From Scatophagus argus (Eukaryota > Chordata > Actinopteri > Scatophagidae): 64,000 nucleotides of DNA. The DNA lies in assembly GCF_020382885.2 (NCBI RefSeq), contig NC_058499.1:13067872-13131871 (forward strand), written 5' to 3'. The notes under the pieces are model-generated. The model did not search any database and was not told the origin of the DNA. It was given only the letters and a program-made list of their open reading frames with translations. The translations under genes and the position numbers were made by a program. Shown piece by piece: positions 22,009 through 51,642 of this stretch (within the stretch, counting starts at the first letter, position 1; the number at the start of each line of letters is the position of its first letter).

Positions 22009-25000
22009 ATGACAATGACTGCAGAGGAGCAGACAACTGAAGGACAAAACACCATCCCAATGGAAGGAGAGGATATCACGCCAAAGAAAGACGGGGGTGT
22101 TTTAAAGGTAAATTGTAGTGTTTTGGTGCAGCATATTTAAACCAGCTAGCTGAGTGATTATCTGTCTCCTTGGTGTTTACTCATTCAGCTAGGCTAACGT
22201 TAGCTCGGCTGTCGCATGTACTGTCAATAAAAACGGCTAACAGGGTAACCACAACGCTGACAACACAGTAACACTGTTTATATTTTTTCTTGTCATTGGT
22301 TACATAGCTGACTTACTAACAGGATGTCAACAACGGGGATAGTTAGTCATTTCAACCATCTACATTTCTAGAAAGATCTAGAGTCCTCCATAAGGAGCAA
22401 ATGCAAAAGCTATTAAGGCTGATGGGGTGCATTTACACAGACAGAGATAGATTTGAATGAGACGTTACAGCTCACGGTCATTCACTATGAATGATTTGGC
22501 AGCTTTACCTTTTACAATGCAAAGAACTAGATTGCAGGGTCGGTACACAGGACGCAGCTGGCATGTAAGGCTTTTTGTTTAAAGGCTTTACATGCCAGCT
22601 GCATACATGATGGATTTTTTTTTTTAATAAATCCCTGATTTGGATAAATGCTCTTCTTGCTGCCTGTTTTTCCAGCTGGTGAAAAGGGAAGGCACAGGCA
22701 CAGAGCTGCCCATGACTGGTGACAAAGTCTTCGTACATTATGTAGGCACACTTCTGGATGGTACTCATTTCGACTCGAGCAGAGACAGGGGAGAGAGGTT
22801 TTCCTTCGAGTTGGGCAAAGGTTGGTTTCATATCTTGCAGAGACATGAACATTCACCTGGCACAGTTGCACAGCCAGTGTTGTTAACAGTTTTCTATGTG
22901 TCTAGGTCAAGTGATAAAGGCATGGGATATCGGCGTAGCCACAATGAAAGTGGGGGAGTTGTGTCAGCTCATCTGTAAGCCAGAGTATGCTTATGGGTCT
23001 GCAGGCAGCCCACCTAAGATACCCCCCAATGCCACTCTTGTTTTTGAGGTAAGCTTCAATGATATCAAGCTATTTTTATTATCTTTGTTCCTGGGTTTGT
23101 GCTTGAAACACAACATGTCTTGATCCTTTTCATTGATGTGAAAAAATAATTTACTTGTCTGCAAACTTATAGGTGGAATTGTTTGAATTTCGAGGCGAGG
23201 ACATAACCGAAGATGAGGATGGAGGAATTATCCGTCGCATTATTACTAAAGGACAGGGATATTCCAAACCTAATGAAGGAGCTGCTGTTGAAGGTAATAC
23301 ATTCAGACACACCTTCTTCTTATGGAGATGCAATTTTTTATTCACCATCCCTTTAAGAGTAAAAATATAGCAAGATCAACGTCACCAGAAATTATTCATT
23401 CAAATCATACACCAACTCAGTGTATTTTTTTTTAGGTGAGAGCTGTTACAGTGTAACAATGGCAATAAGTGACATTTCTTTATTTATTACATTTCTTTAT
23501 TTCTTTATTTATTAAGCAACATGTGAGACCATAACTCTTTTAAATATCTGGGGATGTATTTGCATCAAGGTATTTGTCTCTCCAGACCCCCTAATTGGAT
23601 TAGGCCATAGAAAAGACATCCAAGATGAACTTGGTGTCTACTTGGTGAAATGGTTTAGTGCGCCGATGCTTATTTTAAACTTCACCATACATTTGATGAT
23701 CATGTGACACTTTCCAAATTGGACTTTTGACTATCAAATATTCACCCGCTGTAAGTGTGAAAGGTGGCTTGACTTTCAAGAGTTAAGATATCCTCCCCCA
23801 AATTGACACAAACAGTTGCAGTGGATTCAAACTGGTCTCTCTTGTTAGCATTTCATCTTCATTTATCTTCGCCGTGCTCATAGGAAGACGCTGACCAGCG
23901 TGGGGGGGTTACACATTACAGTAAAGTAATCCCATGCTTGATATTGACTGATTTACAGACATTCTTATCAAAGCAAAGGATTTTGGTTTTGGTTTGGAAA
24001 ATGCATCACTTGTCTTCAGCTGCCACATATCTAAGTTTGTGGCGAAATGTAGAGTCTGATTTATGGCAGAATCTAACCGCAACAATTTTTCAACTCCTTT
24101 CAGTAACTGTGGAGGGTTCCTGTGAAGGACGTGTATTTGATGAGAGAGAACTGAAGTTTGAGATCGGAGATGGAGAGAGTCTTGGCTTGCCAGCTGGAGT
24201 GGAGAAAGCTATTATGGCTATGGAGCAGGGAGAGGAGGCACTCTTCACTATAAAGCCTAAGTATGATCACTTGTTTTTAGACAAATACAGACTGTTTCTT
24301 TAGTGATGTATTCTGAGTATTTCTTTGTTTTTTTGTTTTCCATCCGATCATTATGTGGGTTTTCCTACTAAGGAGTCAGTTGTCTTAAGTAAAATATTAT
24401 CCCTGTCTCCTGCTAGTGGACTAAAGAGGGAGTTAAGTGTGTTGAATTCAATTGGGCTCTAAAGAGAGTCAAATTTGGCTAACACAGTTGACTTCGAGTT
24501 TGAGACTGTGACATAACAAAATTACTTCAACCACAAAATCTGATTGACAAAATACCTTGAAGTTAGAATGCAAAAGGTAATACAACATGTCTATCCTACA
24601 TTTGAGATGACTAATGATAATTGTGTTTGTATTTGCAGGTATGGTTTTGGGACTGCAGGAAATTCAAAGTATAATATTCCGGGCGGGGCAACACTGCAGT
24701 ACAAAATCAAGTTGATAACTTTTGAGAAGGTAAACAGAGCTTGGCCCAAGTTGGCCGTTTATTTGTCTGATGTGTACAACGACAGAATTAATTTAATGTC
24801 TGTTTTCTTTAGGCTAAGGAATCATGGGAGATGAATACAGCAGAGAAACTGGAACAAAGCAGTGTTGTCAAAGAAAAAGGAACGCAGTATTTTAAGGTAT
24901 GCAGGAGTGCACAGGGTTTCCCCATACATTCATTACTAAAGGATATGCATTGACACCGGTTATCTGCTTAAATTAAGCGATTGGAGATTGGACAGACATC

Positions 25001-26823
25001 CTCAAAACTTAACAAACAACCTGCCGTCTGTGGGCACTGACATGTAGCCAGGAGTCGGGTTTCGTGACATTTATATGTACCTGATAGCCCTGATATTTTG
25101 TTGAATCTATTTGTATAGTCAGTCGCATAGCAATTCACTTTTTAGGTGTGTTTGGTGTTTATGCAGCATTCAAACTGAACACTAATGTATTTGCTGAATA
25201 TGAATAGTATTGCGACTCACGGTGGTCTAACGTAACGCATATGGTAGCCCACCACACTATCAACATTGCCCACCCAGTAGTCATTTTTTATTTTGCTGCA
25301 TCCCAAACACCTCACACACGTTTCCCACACATAGACTCTACTTAAGTGGCTGCCAAAGTTTTTGTGGTGCCATCTCTTCTGTTTAATGTAAGCCAGCCTT
25401 TGCTGTTGTTTGGGTTGGTGCACAGTCATTCACTACCACTTTGGCTTTGATCGTTTCGATGGGCATCCCTCCCCTCTTCAGCTAAGACAAGTTAATACTT
25501 TTTCATGTTTTCTAATGTACTGATTCCATATCCTTTAGGAGGGAAAATACAAACAGGCATCGGTGCAATACAAAAGGATTGTGTCGTGGCTGGAACATGA
25601 GTCTGGTTTGTCAGAGGAGGACGAGAAGAAAGCAAAAGCATTGCGGCTGGCTGCACATCTGAACTTGGCCATGTGCTTCCTTAAACTGCAGGAGCCAAAC
25701 CAAGCTCTAGAAAGCTGTGACAAGGTATAGTTTGTGAGGTGAACACACACACACACACATTTGAGAAACATTCATTCAGAATTAAGCAGATTAGAGATTT
25801 GTCTGTGTTGGAGTGAGAAGTGGTTTAATTCTTTGTTACAGTGAGTATAGTTTGTGTGAATAAATGCTGCAAACATTTCATCATACTGTGTTGGTGGTTT
25901 CTAGGCTCTAGAGTTGGATCCATCCAATGAGAAAGCTTTATTCCGAAGGGGAGAGGCACTGTGTTGTATGAAGGAGTTTGACAAGGCAAGAGATGACTTC
26001 CAGCAAGTTGTTCAGCTGTATCCCACCAACAAAGCTGCCAAGAGCCAGGTATGATGCACTTTTTGCCATCATGATGATTGAGTTTGTCACAAATCCAAAA
26101 AAGGTTCATTACATAAAAAAAAATATGAATGTTTCTCTTTTTATACAATCTAATTTTGGCTGTGAGGTCTTTGGGTCTACAGTCACTGTGCTGTCAGGGC
26201 ACATGGTGCTGTCTTAAATGTATTAAATATCTGCCATCACCTCATTTGGCTAGTAAACTGTTGCTTCTGCATTTTCTGGTAAACCACATGCCAGTTTTAA
26301 AGAAGGGACATTTCTGTGCACTCAGATAAAGCCCACATTTAAACTTGTTCGTTATCCTTCAGATCATATCAAATTGCACTATGACATATCTGATCAAAAA
26401 AGCTGAAATCATTCATTGCATCTTTCGCCCATTGCTATAACTTTGTCACATCAGTGAAATATGGTTGTCTCACCTCTCCTTTATTACGTCCTGCCAGGTG
26501 GTTCTTTGTCAGAAACGTATCAAGGAGCAGCATGAGAAGGACAAACTCATCTATGCCAACATGTTCCAAAAATTTGCAGAGAGGGATTCAAAGGTGAAAA
26601 ACTGTGTTTCTTACAGCAGCCACCAGGGGGAGGGATAGGCATGCTTTTGCAAAAGAATGTCTGAAAGGGACAAAAAAATGCTGATTTGGATGTTTTGTGG
26701 TGTATTTCTCTCAATGAACAGAAAGAAGCAGGGAAGGTGAAGACTGACAGCAAGGAGAATGGCGACGAGGAGATGGAGATTGAGATTGGAGAAAAGGAAG
26801 TTGCGAGTGAAGCAAATGCGTAG
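22009..26823 (+). CDS. fkbp4: FKBP4 (FKBP52) Hsp90 co-chaperone, complete, 11 exons
   Basis: FKBP52 is a peptidyl-prolyl isomerase immunophilin that joins Hsp90-steroid receptor complexes. Exons: 22009-22107, 22676-22820, 22906-23048, 23173-23293, 24104-24260, 24639-24729, 24813-24896, 25539-25724, 25905-26048, 26498-26593, 26722-26823; phases join to 455 aa (human 459). Order: acidic N-terminus; FK1 domain (about aa 34-140) with conserved [17 protein letters not shown] and VIKAWD; FK2 (about 160-255); three TPR units (about 270-400) starting near [20 protein letters not shown]; charged tail. Two features favour FKBP4 over FKBP5: GSPPKIP (proline, not leucine, in the FK1 loop; P117 here) and the hinge DITEDEDGG with a Thr matching the FKBP52 CK2 site. 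Two in-frame ATGs (22009, 22015) give MTMTAEE or MTAEE; the second matches mammals exactly. AATAAA at 27686 and 27950 suggests a 0.9-1.1 kb 3' UTR. Confidence 0.96.
25300..25420 (+). repeat. Possible hAT-like repeat fragment in fkbp4 intron 7
   Basis: The stretch CGTTTCCCACACATAGACTC at 25319-25338 resembles the terminus of a common fish repeat (consensus remembered as CAGTGTTTCCCATACATAGA). A similar GGTTTCCCCATACATTCATT occurs at 24915-24934. No clear target duplication was found. Confidence 0.3.
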
Positions 26824-29800
26824 ATGAAGACGTCACTGTTATGGTTCATTTTCTTCAGACTTTTGTAACTTCAACCATTTGTGTCTAAGGGGCGTGTGTG
26901 TGTGTGTGTGTGAGCGTGTGAGAGCGAGAGAGAGAGAGAACAAGCATGTCAACAAGAGCACTGATTTTGGGTGTATCTTCGCTGGCTTTCTCTGTGTCTG
27001 GGCTTTTTGCTGTGGCTGCTAGCGGAGCGGGTGGGGCTTCTCCAGCTGATGGCACTGTAGGACGTGGTTTTAATACATGAATTTTGTACCACAAACCCCA
27101 CCCCTGAATCCTGTCAACCCACGGCTTTGAACTGTGCATGTGTTTTCACAGCGTTTTGGGTAGGGAAAGGAAAGTGTTAAGTGCAAAGTTTCAAACCTTC
27201 ACCCGTCAAGGGCTAGACCATTCACCTTGCACTACCCCTCTGTCCTAATGCCCTCCTCTCCTGACATTTTATGCTATCCATCCAACCCTCCTCTCATGGG
27301 CCTACTGATCAATTCCTGGAGTTGTGATGGTTGTATGCATACATAGGATGTGTCTGATTGTTTGAGCACTCGTGTGCCAAAGTACGCATGTAGCAGCAGC
27401 ACTGTTGATAGGTGGAGTAATAAGATGTTAACCCGGAATAGCTGTAGGACTTTGAGCTCTTAAGCTAAAGATGGAGCTGCCCTATAGTCCACGGGGTACA
27501 GGACTGTTCACCTTTTCTTTGGAAATACTGACTTTGTTTTGTTTTTGTTTTTTTCTCCAGTGTTGTACTTGTGATTTCTGTATTGTTATCAAAATGATGA
27601 ATTCAACCAATTACTTAACTGGAACATGTGTATTTTAAACCAGCTAGAAAGAACATTATTAAGCTTCTCCTGGACACACTCAAGTAATAAACAGTTAAGT
27701 CTTAGTCTTAATTTACTGTATAAAAAGTACATGTATGAATGTGTGCATATATGACTCATCAGATTCAGGCTGTTAAAGATGGTACGCTCGAGGAAGATGG
27801 AAGCCCTGGTCGTTCTTTTTACAACAACAACAACAGCAGCAGCAGCAGCAACACCTGAACTGGGAGGCTAATTTCAAACGGGGCTGTGGGCTCTTGAGTT
27901 TATCTGTTGGAAGGGTCACTGCTTGGTCTGCCCTGACAGAAGGATATATAATAAACAATAGCATCAGCTTGATTGTGTGTGATATTCTTGACTGTTACGT
28001 GTATTCCTCACAGTTCCCAGTTTCTTTTTTGCTACTTTTTTTTTTCTCCTTGTCCATATAAATTGTCTATATGAAGAACTTTGTGGAATTGTCAAATATG
28101 AGTGGATGCAAAGTAGGCTACTTTAGTATAAAGTAAGGAGTGTGCAGAAAGTTGTCATTTGTCAGGAGGACTTGATTATTACGCTGAACTGTCAAGTCAT
28201 TGTTGAGCAATTTAAATTTCAGCACACATTTTGGTTGACGGTTAACGACGAATAGATTAGGTTACTTTTTTCACACTGGTTAAAATATTTCAATTTATTT
28301 TGAAACCCAATGTTTTAGATAGAGTTTTAGAGTGCTTTAGATATTCATTTAAAATAAAACAGAAACAAATTTGCACGAGTCATTTAGCGAGTTTTAAAAA
28401 TGGGGTGGTTAATTAGTTAACTTATTCTCAACAGAAAACTATTTTCTATGAACTGTAAATTGAACTTCCTTGGATTTTAAATTGCTGGTTGTATGCAGCA
28501 ATTGGAGCATGACAAAGTCAACTTTAGGGAATTGTAATGGCCATGCTTGATTATTTTATCATATTTTGTTAAATAAGTGACTAATTGAGGAAACTAAGAA
28601 CAGGCAGACTCGCAAAGAAAACATTCATGGAGGTTTTCTTGCCACCTGCACAGGAGAAATTTATAAGATTCAGATTTTGAGGGCGTTTGTGTATTTTGAA
28701 AGTGACCCTGGTGTAATATGTTTTTGGAGAATGAGGGAGTTTAAGCACAGTGCTGGACCAGGTATGCACCTGCAGCAGCTGGGAGGTCAGAGTCTTCTTA
28801 CCCTGTAGACGAACAGGATCTGATCTGATCCTCCAGCTCTCTCAGTCAGGGGCACCGGTGTCATCTTACGGATGTGATCTGCCTCCGGTGTGATTACTGT
28901 TTGTTCTCTTCGGGTGGATGATGGAACTAAGTAAACGAACTGTTAACTATTTGCTGACAATATTTTGTGTGTCCTCGGCGTTTGCTTTGTTTGGACAGTA
29001 TTTTGTTTGAAAGCGCTGTTTTGTGACACTGACTTTAACTTCGGTTTATAAAGGAAGGGAGGGGTAGGAAGAGCATTCTCCTGCGAGGCTTTGTGATTTC
29101 TGTTTCTAGAGCAGCAGGATCCACGATCTCTTTGTCTTGTCTTTGCATACTTGACAGTAGACGTTTAAACCGCAAGAGAGCACACTAACAATGGTCATCC
29201 ATATAAGGTGCATCAACAATAGCACCATTATGCATTAACATAAAGCATAAACGATTACCCCACAAGTTTATACCATGAAATCACTCCCAACAACACTCCT
29301 TTGGAGTTTGTTTATGGACCAACTGCTCTGTAATAATTTCCTAATTATTTAATGGTAAACATATATAATTAATCTGTATTTTCTTTTTTTTTCAACCACT
29401 GTCGATCCCATATAACTTAATGTTGGAAAAGGGTTACTATGTTCGTACTGGCATGTTATTGAAGGCGCAATAACAGAACAAATTGTAGACACCAGCTAAT
29501 TATTCACACTTAGACCTTCACATGTTCAGTGTACAAAACAGCAACACCTGTATTCAAAACATTCTTCTACTCTTATGAGTATGTCGCTGTTGCAAATGTA
29601 GTTAAGTGAAAAGTACATTTTTCTAAGATGTCTACCCTTAATTATTATTGTTATCAAGTTAAGTAAAGAACAAATCTGGGGCTCAGAAGTGTTTGCATAT
29701 GGGGCTAGTACCTGTTACAGGTAATTCCCAGTGATGAGTGACGTCCAGGTTCACTCCTCCCACCAGTCTCTGAGCGAGCGGTGTCAATCGACTACAAATA

Positions 29801-30451
29801 AAAAGTGTTTCCGGTAGCGTTCAAAATAAACTACCAGTTACAGACACAATGACTCGTGTAAATCAGTGTACCAAACTGTAAATATATTAGAAAATTTATG
29901 GATAATAAACAGTAAACTTAAGAAATTTAATCATGGCCATGCCAGCGTAATGTATTTTGCATCAGTGGGACACACATGCTTTTACTTTGAATGCAAACCT
30001 TGCTCTATTCCGGTATTTTTCTGGCTTTCTCTTGTGTGTCTTGAAGTTGTGTGCAATGAGGGTGGTGTGGGATTTCACCGCCTCACTCCGTTGTTTGTGC
30101 TGCTCGGTGCGCGCTAATGCGAGACTAACGGAGCAGAGGTCAGCACGGCAGCACTCTCTGTTAGGGAGCAACGGGAAACCCTCTTGAAAGTTTTAGATGG
30201 ATCTAGAGTGCTCAGTGTAAAGTGACCGCAACTCCAGGACGTGGTGGGATTTTTCGCGAGATGAGAGCCACCAGGGGCCGCGCGCACTGGGGACATCCAG
30301 GGCGCCGGTAGTGTGCACCCACTGAAACCGCAGCGGTGGGAGGGTGGCAGGCAGGCGGACGGGCTCACGGTGGGATCGGAAGCCTACTGATGACAAAGCA
30401 TTTGACCCGACCGATGAATAACTCGGCAGGAGATTTCGCCCGAGTGCCAAC
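26824..30451. other. fkbp4 3' UTR and fkbp4-b4galnt3 intergenic region
   Basis: 26824 to about 27970 is the probable fkbp4 3' UTR, with a GT/GA-rich tract near 26891-26939, a CAA/CAG run near 27820-27852, and poly(A) signals at 27686 and 27950. From about 28000 to 30451 I see no gene. A TATAAAG at 29047-29053 could be a core promoter element, but nothing else supports it. The CpG-rich segment about 30080-30450 is probably the b4galnt3 promoter and 5' UTR. Confidence 0.5.
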
Positions 30452-47436
<16,985 letters not shown>

Positions 47437-50400
47437 CCTTGACACCTGCCGCTGTGCCACGACCACGGTTGCCATGGTTACAACCACGGCAACCAGAGCA
47501 CTTTAAGGTTGGAGCATTATCCCTCTTACATAATGGTAATACCTGCTGACCAACAGAGAGGGTGACATAGGATGCTGACTCATGATTGGATACTGTCTTC
47601 AGTCACTTGTGAAGGAGATACTACTGATGTGCTCAGAGTTTATTTCACTGGATGCACTGTTGACTGCTTAGAGGGTACTCATCAATATGTGCCACTGACT
47701 TCACAATATCACATATGAAGATACTGACCTGCACCATGATGATCTGGCTGCAAGGAACTGCCCTGATCCAAAGACAAAACATTAATTAAATGATAGCTCA
47801 CACTCCAAGAATGTGTACACACAAGTGGCCTACATCATAATGATCAGAAGTCTTGCACATGAGTCTTAACTGGTGAAAAAATTGTTTGTTTTGTTTGTGA
47901 CAAAATGAAATACACGTATTTCACTGCAGATTGTGTTCATGGTAAACACAGCCTTATTTGTCATGTTGTAAATTATGAAAAACTTTATATTTATTTTATC
48001 AATGTTTGTGGGTTGTTGTTTTTTTCAGTTAAATGTTACTTGTAGATACAGACAATAACATTTCACAAAAGTGTACCTCAGTTTGGAGCCCTCCACTAAT
48101 AAGTGTGCCTTATGTTTTTTTTTTGTCAGGAAAGCTTAAACTTAAACTGGAATACTAATTGAATATTTAAGTGAATTTTCATGCTTTCTGCATTTAGTTT
48201 AATCTGAGAAGAATAGTCAATTTAAAAAAAAAACAGCGATTAGGATTTCGAGAGGTATGTTTGTGATGCTCAGTGCATCACAATTGACAGTTTTGAATAT
48301 GTTTCTTATTTCTGCCACTTCCCTGCACTGCCACCAAAGATAATAGCTCAAAGTTGAGTCTACTTTTTTTTCACGTGCAGAAAAATCAAATTAAAAGGTT
48401 TTGTCTTTTGATGTGACAGACTATTGAAGTGTCTGTGTAAATATAGCAAGGGCAATTTTGGTCAGTAACTAGTTTTACTGTAATTTCATGTTATTTCATG
48501 TTATTTTTATTGATCAACCTGCTGAATTCCGTAGTTGTTTTTCAAAAGAATAACTGTTTTGTTGAATTTCAAAAAGCTACGTTTGTTTCACCTCAGCCTA
48601 TGAAGCTTCCCCTTCTAATAGTGGGAGTTATTGTTTTCACTGCCAGCACAGTAAAACCAGACAGGAAATGTAGTGGGTGAAAAGTGATCTTGTGTATTTA
48701 TCATTTTGTTTTGTGGTATTTAAGATACGACTAATGGCAGCATTTTTATGATTGTTCACATTCCAATTTAACAGACTTGTTGTGCCTTTCTTAGTGTATT
48801 GAAATTGATACACGTTACACTTGACAAACTATTTCACCTTTAAAACACAACAGAAGTCTGGTGTGATGCCTGGCTTGGTTGCTGGTTTTGGTTTGGTTAA
48901 AATGTTAGATGTTTTCCCGTCATCCTTTACCGCTCCTTCATGTCTTACTTTGTTGTTTTTAGATATACCTCATCCCTCTCTCTGTGCTGGGAGTTAACTT
49001 CTGCTTTAATGTACAGTTCTGCAGTCTCCTCTCAGGGACGGTTTTGCTTTCATGTTACACTTGACAAATCAGAGGAATAAATTTCTTCATTTCATGTCTT
49101 CATTTTCAGTGCATTATTTGTACTTTTTAATAGCTCTTTTATTCTCTGCAGATAGTCAACTGAGACAAGCTTCCATCTGATATTACAAAACTGAGACGTT
49201 CAGACTATTAATTGTATGTCTGAAGCTTTTAAATAACAAAACAAAAACTAGTATAAATGGTGCCATACAGTATTTGCATAACACCATTGTTGGCTTTAAA
49301 CTTTACCTTTTAGTTTGGACTTTAAATGATGGGTGACTTATATGTGAAATGTTTTTCAAGCTCTTTGTATAAACTCAAAAATGAGTTGTGCTCATATTGC
49401 CAATGCTGGTGAGTTATTCATTTCATTATTCATAAGTGTAAAGTAAGTACAAAAATTGAAGTACAAGTGCAATTTTGAGGTACTTGTACTTTGCTTGGGT
49501 ATTTCCATTTTCTGTTACTTTATTACTTCTGCTCTGCAACAGTTCAGAGGCAAATATTGTACTTTTTACTCCACTACATCTATTATTTGACAACTTAAAT
49601 TATAAGTTTCATTTCAGGTTTAGTTTAATAACACAAAACATAATCACGAAATAGATTATGATGTGATATTATATGTTAAGATAAAACCTTACTGATCTCT
49701 AAGCAAAATTCACAAGCCATCTTATAAACTACTTTTCACCGCACCAACACTGAAGTGATAGCCACATTCATATTTACGCATACACACACATTCCCATTCC
49801 GAAATATGTGATTCTGCATAATGAGTACTTTTACTTTTGGTACTTTAAGTACATTTTGATGCTAATATTTTGTATATATATTTTGTACTTTTGGCTAAGG
49901 AAAAATTTAAATGCAGGACTTTTATTGTAATATATCTGTATTGTGGCGTGGCTACTTTTACTTACTCAGAATCAGAATACTTTCTTAATCCCTGGGGGAG
50001 ACTGGGTTTGTTACAGTTGCTCCAACCAAGATAAGAAATCTTAAGATCTGAGTACTTCTTCTACCTCTGATTCTTAACTAAGCAGCAGTGGTACAGAAAA
50101 CATGCTGCCTAAACTCTCAGTGTAGGCAGCAACAGAGCACAGTCATGTGCAAAACAATGATTTGTATTTTGACCACTATGTTTAACAGTGTTATGTAGTT
50201 TTTCATTCAGCTTTGGCATTCACAATACCAGTGGGACCAGGGATCTTGAACAATGTTGGACTTATTGATGCAAAGGTCACGGGGATATTGGCTGTAGCTG
50301 AAGGTTTGTGAGATGCAGCTAATTTGACATATTGGAGGAACTTTGCATTACAAACATCACAGAACAGCACACACAGCCGATAGCAAAAAACATGGACATC

Positions 50401-51642
50401 CACATTGTTGGTTACAACACTGGGTGTGAGTCCTTGGCTAGTGGATCTTTGACTATTTTTAATCCCACCCGAAGGGTAGTGAAAACACGAATAATTTCAA
50501 TATGATCCAATTGCACTCAAAGGTGACTATATTCTGGCATGGGTCCCTGCAGTTTTGGGTAAACCCGCAACAAGATGATGAATCTCTTCCAAGTGTGTGA
50601 TGATTTCAGAGGCCTTTCAGCCAACGCTCTCTCGAGAAGACAATTTAGTAGAAACACAAGTTTGAGAAGAGAGACAACGGTACAACTGTGGAGCATGATG
50701 ACTATTTTAAGCTTTAACAGTGGTGGTGAAAATGCTCGGCACAGTAAGAATAACAATAACGGGACTGTTGCTGGCATTGACACAGGGACATACTGTATGT
50801 GCACAGATGCTCACCCTCCATCATTCAACATTCGTCTTACTGACACTCTTTGATGTCAGTCCAAGGACAGTTACTAGCGTGTGTGATGGTGCTTACATTA
50901 TTACTGGAGAGGAATTCATTCCAGACAAGAAGAAAGTCTAAGTATATCCTGGCTCTGACAGAAAATATCTTTGGTTCTTTGCCATCGTAAGTCAATGGCA
51001 TAGCTTAGCGGAGACACAAGGCAGTTACGATACCCTTTTCATGAGTGTACAAGTGCAATGTCAAGTCTGCTGCACTTACAAATGAAATTCAACATTGAAC
51101 CTATAGGATTTGTTGCAATATTCTCATCCTTGTAAGTCCGACCAGCAGTACAAATGCTCTGTGCAGCAATACCACATGCCGCAATTACTGACTGTATTTT
51201 ACACATTGCTTCAAATCCATTGTGAAAATGTGTAAGTGAAACAAAAAAAGAGGCAATATGTACAACACTTACATACAACTTGTAGTACAGCTTGTTTACA
51301 TAATAGTACATAATAGCATTATCAGGGCAGTAATATACCATGGATTCACAATGCTATTTTACAAATGCACTTTTTGAGAAGAGAATAAAAACCTACAATG
51401 AAGTCATGTGTATTGTTACACTTCCACCAAAACACTGGCAGCATCTAAATGCAAGGGGAAAAGTCCAATGCATTAAATAATGTTGTCGGGTGAATTTACA
51501 GCATGTCACTGCTGAGCTTCGTGAAATATGAGCCTCCCAGGCATAATTTAATGCTTATCTTTTGTTTTTCTTTTTTAAAGTCATGCATTTTTGTTGAAGA
51601 ACATTATATTTCCATTATTTAATTTGAATTTACCCCCTAACA
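47437..51642. other. b4galnt3 3' UTR and b4galnt3-tnni1 intergenic region
   Basis: The probable b4galnt3 3' UTR runs to just past AATAAA at 49076-49081. Then come a MITE-like repeat (49440-50075) and a stretch (50140-51350) that I cannot classify. Open frames here are under 105 codons and show no recognised family. The last ~300 bases are probably the 3' UTR of the minus-strand troponin gene. Confidence 0.45.
49440..50075 (+). mobile_element. Non-autonomous teleost repeat with a nested insertion
   Basis: The order GAGGTACTTGTACTTTGCTT, ATATTGTACTTTTTACTCCA, TGCATAATGAGTACTTTTAC, GCAGGACTTTTATTG and GAGTACTTCTTCTACCTCTG follows a repeat common in fish genomes. Between the penultimate and last blocks sits a foreign piece (about 49967-50035, TACTTTCTTAATCCCTGGGG and GTTACAGTTGCTCC) that matches the end of another common fish repeat, so the insertion appears nested. 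Superfamily is not assigned. Confidence 0.5.

Noticed and set aside
29044-29053. TATA box (TATAAAG) as the b4galnt3 promoter
   Set aside because: It is 1.4 kb upstream of the start codon, without an exon-like segment or splice donor nearby; the CpG-rich 30080-30450 is a better candidate.
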